The notes below the pieces were generated by a model. It had not been told where the DNA came from and ran no database searches. It saw only the letters and a program-made list of their open reading frames with translations. A program made the position numbers and the translations under genes. 64,000 bases of DNA from Stomoxys calcitrans (lineage: Eukaryota > Arthropoda > Insecta > Diptera > Muscidae): contig NC_081555.1 in NCBI RefSeq assembly GCF_963082655.1, positions 179,840,151 through 179,904,150 of the forward strand. The letters are read 5' to 3'. Below, in pieces: positions 37,601 through 49,600 of the stretch (positions are counted from its first letter, which is position 1; each line of letters starts with the position of its first letter).

Positions 37601-40600
37601 ATATGGAAACATGAAGATTGCGATGGCAAAGATTTATGAATTAAAGTTCAAATATCTTCAGCACGCACCCTGTTGATAGATTTAGTTCCTTCGGAATATG
37701 TTTTGTTCCCAAACGTAAAACATGGCTCGGCGAATAAAGATTTGCCAGTAATGAAGAGGTGGAAGTTGTGGTTGATGGCTATTTTGGGGAGCAAGATAGT
37801 TCTTGTTACAAAGAGGGTATCGCAACCATTGAAAATCACAGGAAAAGCTGTATTGAGCTCCTCTTAGCTCGAATATGTTGAGAAATAAAGAATTTTTTCC
37901 CAAATTTGTTGAGTTTTTTTTGTTAGGTGGGCTACTTTGGGGGCAGCCCTCGTATACGAAGGTTGCCTTTTATATTTCAGGATTGTGTTGCAATCTGTCA
38001 ACTGACAGCTCTATCGGTAAAGCTTGACATTTTTGAGGTTATACTTACTCAGAACATTTTAACATACGAGGGCTATTTGTCTGGTTTACAGTAACTTAAA
38101 AGAATCATCTCGCCCAAAAAATGGAATTGAATCGTGAACATTTTTGTGCGATTATTTTTTACAACTCTCGACGTGGAATAACTCAACAACAGTGCATCGA
38201 TTAACTTAATTCAGTTTTTGGCGTTAAAGCTCCATCAAGGACCAGTGTTTATTGAAGTTATGATGAATTCAACCGGGGTGGTAGTTCACTCCAAGACGAA
38301 TTTCGTGAAGGTCGTCCAAAATCAGTTGTTGTTTCAAAAACCATTGATGCTGTGCGCCAACTGATATTGCAATATCGTCATGTGACATATCGTGAGATTG
38401 AGACAACCTTAGGCATTAGTGGGACCAGCATACAATGCGTGGACATTTGAACGACCAAAAAAATTTTTTCTCGTTCGCTCAAAAAAAGGCTCGTGTTGAT
38501 TGGTCGCGGTGCTTCGAAACACGTCTATGACATTGTGACAGGTGATGAATCGTGGATTTACGCGTATGAGCCGGTAGTAAACAGCAGTCAACGGTATGAA
38601 CCAAAAAGTTGCTCGCGCATGATCTCCTGTTTTTTCGGAAAAACTGGACATGGCGCAATCGTACCATTAGAAAAATGCAGAACAGTCAATTCTGAGTGGT
38701 ACACAACCATTTGATTGCCAGTTGTCTTCCAAAGTCAACCCTCGTACAATTTTAATTATACCCTCCACCATAGGATGGGGTGTGTACTAATTTCATCATT
38801 CCGTTTGTAACACATCGAAATATGCGTCTAAGACCCCACAAGGTATATGTATTCTTGATCGTCATGACATTTTAAGTCGAACTAGCCATCTACGTCGGTC
38901 CGTTTGTCGAAAGCACACTATCTTTTGAAGGAGTTAAGCTAGGCGCTTGAAATTTTCCACAAATACTTCCTATTAGTGTAAGTCAGTTGGGATTGTAAAT
39001 AATCCAAATCGGTCTAAGTTTTGATATAGAGGGCGCAATTCTTATCCAATATAGTCGAAATTTGCATATGTCGTTCTGGTATGATTTCCAACATCTATTC
39101 CAAGTATGGTCATAATCAGCTGATAACCTGACATAGCTGACAAATAAACCCGTCTTCCAATTTGATTTCTGAGCTGGAGGCGCAATTGTTACTCGATTTG
39201 CCTGAAATTTTGGAGGTGTTGTTTTTCTATGTTTTCTAACAGCCATCACAAGTAGGGTCCATATCGGTCAATAACTTGATATGGCTCATATATATATTTG
39301 AAGAAATCATTCAAAGAACTTGACAAATGCGAACCCTAGTGGAGGGTATAATAGATTCTATCCGGCCGAATTTAGCAAGCTTTTACTTGTTTTTTAATTA
39401 TTATCGTTTTGTGTTTTCGTTCTTTTGATGCCACCCAGTGACACTTTACAAAATGCAGGTGTTAATAAAATATCAAGATTTATATCATAGATCTTCTAAT
39501 TACCGGAATCATTTTTCACATTTCTTACTTTGAACTGGTGAGAAAAATCATTTTATTAATATATATAAAAAAACAAAACTAAATGTGTAAAATTTGACAT
39601 AAAAGTGATTGTGTGTTCGTTCGCACATACACCTAGTCTATTTTGTCTATATACATATACATATGGATAAAATAAAAGAAAAAAGGAGATAATTTACATA
39701 TCCAAGAGTCAAGAGTCAGCGTCAACTTGTTTACACACATTTCATAAGGGAAATAAAAAACCGTTGTCGCTAAAGGCAGAGACCAACGGCATGAGAGTTC
39801 AATATGAAATGCTTGTACAGTGTTTTTTTTTTCAGGGACACTACAAAAGTGGACCGATAGGGATAGCAAACGAAGCCATATTTTTTGCCGCTCTTTTGTC
39901 ATTTCTTTTCAGTTAGTTTTGCCATTTCATGATGGAAAGATATACGAGCCAGCAACGAGTCGAAATTATTGAAATTTACTACCGAAATTCGGAGTCAGTG
40001 GGCTCATCGTTTACATCGAAAAATCATTTTCAGCTATGAGGCTCATTTCCGGCTGAATGGTTTCGTCAATAAGCAAATTATGCGTTATTGGTCAGACAGC
40101 AATCACCACATACTCGCATCCCTAACAAATTTCGGGTTGGTGCGGTTTATGGGCCGGCGGCGTCATTGGGCCGTACTTCTTCCGTGATAATCAATATCGG
40201 CACGTTACTATGAATGGTAATCACTAGCGTTCAACGATAACAGAATAGTTTTGGACTTAAGGTTTTGGATATGTGGTTCCAACAGGACGGCTTCACAAGC
40301 CACACAGCGAATGTCACAATCAATTTATTGCAAACCAAGTTTGGAGAACGTGTCATCTCATGAAATAGTCCATTGGATTGCCAGCCTCGGGCGTGCGATT
40401 TGACGCCGCACAGTGGGAGAAAATCGCAAAAAAAAAACTAGTATTAAATATGAGGTGTGAGAACGGGTGGAGATATCACTGGGAAAGTTGGAATGTACTG
40501 AGGTGTTATCGAGATCGTGAGCAAAATTTTAAGGCCCTAGGTGGTCTTGGCAGGCCCGTAAAATTGGTCACCTTGGTCATTTTTGGGGCTACCATATCTG

Positions 40601-43600
40601 CATTTGTAGTTCGATTTTCAATATTCTTTTTTTGCCGAAATTGGCTTCGTATTTTGCAATTTGCAAAGGCATTTGTGGTTCGAATTTCATTTTTCTGCAT
40701 GACCTGGATTCGTGCTAAATTAAAATTTTGCATGTAAAAGTGTCTTTAAAATATTGTACGAAAAATAAATTCTGCCTGAATTTTTTTACAAAAATCCCCA
40801 AAATACCCCTTTCGGGCAAAGATGGTTTCGAAATCGGATTTTTTTTAGAAAATTTGCTATAGAGGCTATAAATATTGTTAGGATTATTAGGGGGATCTGG
40901 GCTTTGAAAGGGTTGAACTTGAGAGGTTTTTCCGATTTTTTAAATAGAAATTGTACATATAGCACCCGTTTAAGTTGACATATCTTGTTCAAATTTCACT
41001 AAAGAAGCCACAATCACGAATTCAAATCATGCATAAAAATTACAATCAAATTATTGTACAAATGCAAACTTGGTAAAACGCAAAATACGAAGCTTATTTC
41101 TATCAAAATTTCAACAAATAAAATTTAAACCCGTATATCCCTGATACTAGTGAAGATATTGTTTACCTCAAGCAGATTTTTGTGGGGATTTTCGAGCACT
41201 ATCCAGCGCAAAAAAGAATTTTGAAAATCGGACCAAAAATGAAGATTTGGCAGCCCGCACAATTTTTGGCCTGCCAAGAGGCGCCCGTACCACCTAGGGC
41301 CTTGCAATTTTGCACACGATCTGCAAGAGAACCATTTCAAGAGATATCTCTATCCGTTCTCACAAGTCAATTTTTTTTTACTAGTTTCTTTTCGATTTTC
41401 TCTCACTTTGCGCCGTTAGACTATTTCCTGTGGTTTATGACATATCGTACGAATATCGAACGCGAAATTGCAGCATTATCGGCCGATTTATGCTTGAAAC
41501 CCGTCCAAAATAAGGTTCAGCCTCCGAACTCCAAACGTGCCCGTAGTGGCCATGCCAAAGAAATCGAGTTCCATACATAATGGCATCGAACGTACTTTCA
41601 AAGAGATAAAGAAATTTCATTGATATCCACAACTGTTTTTGTTTTATTTAAAAAATAAACTTATGTAGCGCTCATAATGAAAAACCCGATAAAACAACTT
41701 GACGCTGACGCTTGACTATTTGATTGGGTTTAGACTCTTAAATGAACATAAAGAAGAGACATACGTACACATACATACAAAGGGGAAACTACAAGTCTCT
41801 CTAAGAGATGAAAAAAGGGAGTGGGGAAAAAATAAATATAAACACAAAAAGTAAGAAAACCAACATTTTATACATCATCCTTCAGAGTAACCATCTTAAG
41901 GCTAATGGGGAAGGAAACGTACGTTGGCTTGACCTAAACTCATCTAGGTTAAGGATCTTCTAACAATGCAGAATAAGAGAGGGGAGCAAGGAGGCTACAA
42001 CTATTCAACATTGAGTTTTTTTTTTACTTGTACACCATACAATGTAAATCTTGCTCTCTCTCTCTCTCACTCCAAAAAGAAGGCAAAGGTTCGAAAGAAG
42101 AGAGTAAATAGATGAGCATTTCATAAAAAAAAAACACTATTAAAAGGCAAAATGCTTAATTTTGGTTGTTGTAAATTTTGGATTTTTTCATATTTTTTTA
42201 ACGTTTGAGTGCAATGCTAATGGAGTTTTTTTTTTCTTTTGGTTAAAATTGATTAAAAATTTAAAAGACATGGTTATTATTATTTATTAATTCTTGTTTA
42301 AAATATTTTTAAATTATTTATATATGTAGTAGTATTTATAACCATTTCCAGAAACAAAAAAGTAGAGGAAATTGTAAGAAAACCTTAACTTGTCTCTCTA
42401 TGTTTGGGGGGAGAAATACTTACATCAGTGATCTCGATAACTTCACCGGTACGCAAGTCGATGATGTCACCATAGGTGCGGCCATTAATACTGCATTTGT
42501 TGAAAGTCATGATGTTCTGGGTGAGGGTGCCCGTCTTGTCGGAGAATATATATTGGATTTGTCCCAATTCTTCATTGAGGGTGGTGGTGCGGGCTTTGGC
42601 ATGTGTTTTGGTTGGTTCGTAATACATTTTTTCATCCCAATTGATTAAAAATGATTGAACAAAACGTATAACCTTAAATTTAAAAGACAATAAAAAAAAC
42701 GATTGAAAAATTGTATGACCTTAAAATTAAACAGAGCTAGATTTTAATAGAGACAGAACTTACCTCTACTGAAACGTAGAGTGATATTGGCACTACGGTA
42801 TTTAATACAATGGCATAAGAGAAAAATACTAATAGTCCTATAACTGCTGATCCTTGGATAATATTTTTTGGTATGATATTTTCCCATGGCAAGTAAGCCT
42901 GAAAGATGGTTGTAAGCTTTTTGTTAGTCAATGTTACTTCATTTAATGCAATTAGCAATTACCTGGAAATGCTGGCCGATAACACCTTCCCAGATGGCAC
43001 AAGCCAGGGTAAAGAATGCACAAATGGATAAAAGAAATAAGACAATCTGAAAAAAAAAAAACAAAAAATTTCAATACCAACTTTAACAAGTAAAAAGGCG
43101 TTAAGTTCGGCCAGGCCGAACTTTAGGTACCCATAACAGCTTTATCGAGATATGGTACGATTTGGACAAATTGCGACACGGATATGGAGAGGTCTAATAA
43201 ATACAAGTCATTGTTCAATTTTGTAGAGCAAAATATTGGTCTTTTTGGTGGCCATATCCAAAGAAGATTGATTTGATCCATATACGACACGGATGTCGAA
43301 AAAACTAACATAAATCACTGTGTCAAATTTCAGCGAAATCGGATTATAAATGTGCTTTTTATGGGGCCAATACTTTAAATCGAGAGATCGGTCTATATGG
43401 CAGCTATATCCAAATATGAACCGATCTGGGCCAAATTAAATAGGGCTTTCGAAGGGCCAAACACAACTCACTGCCCCAAATTTCGGTGAAATCGGATAAT
43501 AAATGCGCCTTTTACGGGCCCAAGACCTTAAGTCGAGATATCGGTCTATATGAGAGCTATATCCAAATCTGGACCGATCCGTGCCAAATTGCAAAAATAT

Positions 43601-46600
43601 GTCGAGGGGCTTCACTTAACTCACTGTTCCAAATTTTGGCGATATCGGACAATAAATGCGCCTTCTATGGGCCCAAAACCTTAAATCGAGTGATCAGTCT
43701 ATATGGCAGCTATATCCAAATCTGGACCGATCTGAACCAAATTGAAGAAGGATGTCGAAGGGCCCAACACAACTCACTGTTCGGTGAAATCGGGTAATAA
43801 ATGCGCCTTTTACGGGCCCAAGACCTTAAGTCGAGAGATTGGTCTACATAAGTGCTATATCCAAATCTGGACCGATCTGTGCCAAATTGCAAAAATATGT
43901 CGAGGGGCTTCACTTAACTCACTGTTCCAAATATTGGCAATATCGAAAAATAAATGCGCCTTTTATGGCCCCAAAACCTTAAATCGAGAGATCGGTCTAC
44001 ATAGCAGATATATCTAAATCTGAACCGATTTGAACCAAATTAAAGAAGGATGTTGACTGGCTTAACACAACTCATTGTCCCAAATTTCAGCAAAATCGGT
44101 TAAAAAATTTGGTTTTTATGGGCCTAAGACCCTAAATCGGCGGATCGGTCTATATGGGGCCTATATCAAGATATAGTCCGATATAGCCCATTTTCGAACT
44201 TAACCTGCTAATGGACAAAAAAAAGAAGCTGTGCAAAGTTTCAACTCAGTATCTCTATTTCTAAAGACTGTAGCGTGATTTCAACTGACAGACGGACGGA
44301 CATGACTAGATCGTCTTAGATTTTTACGCTGATCAAGAATATATATACTTTATAGGGTCGGAAATGGATATTTCGATGTGTTGCAAACGGAATGAAGAAA
44401 TTAATATACACTCATCCTTCTGTGGTAAGTATTGGGTTGCCCAAAAAGTAATTGCGGATTTTTCATATAGTCGGCGTTGACAAATTTTTTCACAGCTTGT
44501 GACTCTGTAATTGCATTCTTTCTTCTGTCAGTTATCAGCTGTTACTTTTAGCTTGCTTTAGAATAAAAGTGTAAAAAAAGTATATTTGATTAAAGTTCAT
44601 TCTAAGTTTTATTAAAAATGCATTTACTTTCTTTTAAAAAATCCGCAATTACTTTTTGGACAACCCAATATAATAATACTTTAAAGGATATTAGTGATAA
44701 TCTGCTGATATCAGCAAACACTGTCTGCTGACATAAAAAAAATTTAAATTTTTGAATAAATCCATTAAAATTGATTGAACTTCTAAACAACTATTGAGGC
44801 ATTTGCTGGGCGTTAATTTTTTTGTTTAAAAGCATAAATATAATATTTATAGTTATTTTGTTTGCTGTCATTCAAATTCGTTAAAAAATTTTAGAAATTG
44901 CAAAAAAAAATAACGTTGCATGGATGCAAAATTGAAAGATAAGATGGAATTTAAAAATGTTTGATATATTTACGACATTTATGAGCTTTTTTTGACCTTA
45001 TAAAATTTGGAAGCAGCAAAAAAGTTTGCTGTCCCATTTACAGCAGACTTTCTGCTGTTACAGCAAACATTTTTGCTGTTTTTACTAACAAATTTTTATG
45101 AGTGTATGGATAAGTTCAAGCGAAAGCGGTCTGTAAGCACTCCATCAAGTTTCAAACCTTGTACTCCGAATAATTAGGAGAGCCTAGCCAACGAATAATG
45201 AATAAAGACACAACACACTCAACATATATGCCACCTGATTGGTGCAACTGGATTGTTCCTAATTATAATTGTCATCATTCATCTACTTACACCGATTATA
45301 ATAAAATTCAGCAAACGATCCACACCGGTGCTCTTAAATTGGGTTTTGCCTGAATTCTGCATCAGTTTGGTGTCTTTGCCGGCAAAGACCACAACGCCAT
45401 AACACCATTGGGTGTTGCGCAAAACACAGCCACGCAAAAGGATCTTCTCATTGTCCAGCGGATAGCGCTGGTTGCGCCACATCAATGTGCCCTCGAATTT
45501 GTTAAGCAGATTGTTAGGCTTCTCACAGATGATTTCGGCATTGAAATTCCACAGTTGGTCGTGATTACTGCCCAGTTCAATAGTTTCCGTTAGGCATTGT
45601 TTACACTTGAGATTCGTTTCGCCGTCCAATTCGGCAGTTTCGATGAAACACAAGCCATTTGGCTCGGATGTGCTCAATAGTAGTATGTCGGCCGCAACAA
45701 ATTGATTATTTTCCATGCGTATCACATCGCCGACCTGCAAATTAAAAATTAAAAGCAAATAAACAAAATTTGAAACAAACAATTATTTTGAAAAACAATG
45801 TGAAAATAATTAAGAGTTTTTGGTTAAGAGACAAGTCAAAAGTAACACCCACCTGCACGCCGGACCATTTTTCATCGACCAATTTGCCGTTTCTTAAAGC
45901 TTTTGATTTTCGATTATTCACCTGAGAATCTGAGACATGACGTTGCTGTAAAGAAAAACAAAAAATATTGTAAAAATATTTATTTGAAAATTTGTTGCAC
46001 TCGAAATCAAAGAAGAGCATGTAAATCTATCTACGTCAATCCGTCTGCCTGTTGAAATGACGCTACAGTCTCTGGAAATTAATATGTTGTGCTGAAACTT
46101 TGCACAGATCATTTTTATATCGGACTATAAGGTTTTGAATCCAAAAAGAGACGGTAATTACTTCGTTCGATTTATATCGAGCTTTCTCAGAGATCGCACT
46201 ATACGAATTGTTGTAGATGGGTTCTACTCCGATGAGTATACATTGACCGCAGGTTTGCAGGTTTGCAGGCTCTGTCCTGACCTGAAATATAGTCCGATCG
46301 GAACCATTTTTAGGTCGGATGTCGGGAGGCTTAAGGGGGCTCAAGGCAACTCACTGTTTCAAATTTCGGCGAAATCGGGTAAAAAATAAAGCTTTTATGG
46401 GCTTTAGACCCCTTATCGGCAGATCAGTCTATATGGCAGCTATATCAATTTTAGACAGATCTGGGCCAAATTGGAGAAGGATGACGAAGGACCTAACAGA
46501 ACTCACTGTTCCAAATTTCGGCAAAATCGGACAATGAATGCAAATTTTGTCAAAAATTCATATAATGCATCAAAACAAAAATCGAACGACAAATGCTTTC

Positions 46601-49600
46601 GCAAATCGCAAAATGGCCAAAATTTCAAAAATTTAACATTACAAGTAACGAATCCCCGAACCCTGTAGAAATATTGACTCAAGCAGACATTTTTGTACGA
46701 ATTTTTGAGCACTGTCCAGCAAAAGCCAGAAAATTTTTCGATATACCGAGTTTACCAACTTAAGCAACCTGCCAAGAACCGCCTGGAACATTGCACGTTT
46801 GCACATGATCTCGATAACACTTCAGCTCTTATCATTTCAAATTTCAAACAGTTATGTACATATATCTGTCCAATCTTAAATGTCATATTTTTTATTAGTT
46901 TTTTTTTCGATTCTATCCCACTGGCCAGATTCGCCGCACCTATTCTGCAGAAGTGAGCTTGTAGTCCTATGTGTCCCGCCGTTAAGATATCGAATCTCCT
47001 TTATATCCCCTTTCAGAAATAGACTTGTCTCACTATCCGGAGTTTTCCATAGGATTTTGTCTATAAATATTTTTTTTTTATTATTTATACCCCTCAAGCA
47101 AATACAATGTACTCTCTAAACAGCTGGCTTTGAACTTTAAAAATGTATTTTGATTGCCAGTTTGCTGTATTAGAAAGAATTTGTTCGCGCATCACAGCGG
47201 CGCTTTGTAATTGAAAACATTGAACCTTGAAAATAGAAACGTGTGTTTGCTGCTTGCATCCAAAAGTGCTGACACGCACATACACACACACATCAAGCAA
47301 GCACCAGGTCTAATGGCACACATTTCATAAACACATTCTTGGTTAAGTGGCATAAAATTGTACCACAAATGTCAATGTCAACAACCCGTGAATACGCAAA
47401 CGGGCGTCAATATGTGCGAATAATGCAAACAACAAAATATTATAACCAACAAATTGTAGTATACACCAAAAAGAAAGAGTAAAAGCGTTCTAAGTTCGGC
47501 CGGGCCGAATCTTATACACCCTCCACCATGGATCGCATTTGTCGAGTTCTTTGGCCGGTATATCTTTTTAGATAAACAAAGGATAATGGATGAGAAAATA
47601 CTATGCTATTGGAGCTTAATCAAGCTATGGTTCGGACCATAAATGAATTGAATGTTCAAGACCATAATAGAAGTCATTGTGTAAAATTTCAGGACATATT
47701 GGAAACGTATATTGCAGGTCCTGGGAGAAGCCGTTGTACAAAATTTCAGCCAAGTCGGATAAGAATTGCGCCCTCCAGAAGCTTAGGAAGTCAAGATACC
47801 AGATCGGTTTATATGGCAGCTATTTCAGTTTATGTACCGATTTGAACCATACTAAGCACAATTTTTGGAAGTCATAACAAAAAAACTTCATGCAAAATTC
47901 CAGCCTAATCGGATAAGAATTGCCCCCTCTAGTGACTAAAGAAGTCAAGAACCAAGATCGGTTTATATGGCAGCTATATTAGGTTATGGACCGATTTGAT
48001 TAGCACAATTGTTGGAAGTCATATCAAAACACTTAATGCAAAATTTCAGCGAAATCGGATAAGATTACGCCTCCTAAAGGCTCAAGAGGTCCAGATCCAA
48101 CATAGGTTTATATGGTAGCTATATCAAAACATGGACCGATATAACCTATTTACAACTGACCGACACTAATGCGAAGTATTTGTGCAAAATTTCAAGCGCC
48201 TAGCTTCACTCCTTCGACAGACGGACGGACGCAGGGACGGACAGACGCAGGGACGGACGGACATGGCCAAATCGACTTAAAATGTCATGACAATCAAGGT
48301 GTTACAAACGGAATGACGAAATTAATATACCCCACCCTATGGTGGAGGGTATAAAAATCCACAGAATCTATCAAAAATAAACAAAAATCTTTTGATGAAA
48401 TACCAAGATCACAGTATCCTAAAAAACAAGTAAAAAGGCATTAAGTTCGGCCGGGCCGAACTTTGGATACCCACCACCTCGGGTATATATGTAAACCCCC
48501 TTTCGTCCGGTGAAAATTGGATAACTCATGCACCCGAATTCGGAACGGACATTGAATGCCCTAAAATATAAGTCACTGTTGAATTTTGTTTTTCAAATTT
48601 CAGCAAAATCGGGTAATAAAGCTTTTATGAGTTTTAGGCCCTTAACTGGCATACCCTTAACTGGCATATATGACAGCAATATCTAAATGCAGTCTGATCT
48701 GAACCATATTTGAGTCGGATGTTGGGAAGCGTAAAACGACTATGTTTCAAATTTCAGCGAAATCGTTTAAAAAATTAAGCTTTTATGGGCTTCAGATCCT
48801 TTATCGGGATATCGGTCTATATGACAGCTATATCTAAATATAGTCCGATCTGAACCATATTTGAGTCCTATATTAGGAGGCGTAAAACTACCTACTGTTT
48901 CAAATTTCAGCGAAATCGGTTAAAAAATAAAGCTTTTATGGGCTTCAGACCTTTTATCGGCAGATCGGTCCATATGGCAGCTATATCTAAATATAGTCTG
49001 ATCTAAACCATATTTGGGTCCTATGATAGGAGGCGTAAAACTACCCATATTTGGGTCCTATGATAGGAGGCGTAAAACTACTCAATGTATAAAATTTCAG
49101 CAAAATCGGTTAAAAAATAAAGCTTTTATGAGCTTTAGACCCTTTATCTGGAGATCGGTCTACATGGAAGCTATACCTAAATATAGTCCGATTTGATCCA
49201 TACTTAGGTCAAATATCAGGAGGACTAAGATAACCCTCTGTTTCAAATTTCAGCGAAATCGGGTAATAAATAAAGCTTTTATTCGCTTCAGACCCTTTTT
49301 CGGGATATCGGTCTATATGACAGATATATCTAAATATAGTCCGATCTGCACCATATTTGGGTCCTATATTAGGAGGCGTAAAACTACTTACTATTTCAAA
49401 TTTCAGCGAAATCGGTTAAAAAATAAAGCTTTTATGGGCTTCAGACCCTTTATCGGCAGATCGGTCTATATGGCAGCTATATCTAAATATAGTCCGATCT
49501 GCACCATATTTTGGTCCTATGTTAGGAGGCGTAAAACTACTCAATGTCTCAAATTTCAGCAAAATCGGTTAAAAAATAAAGCTTAAATGGGCTTCAGATG

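Noticed and set aside
48748..49560. CRISPR-like array
   Set aside because: Units are contiguous 153-bp modules without unique spacers, in a eukaryotic intron.
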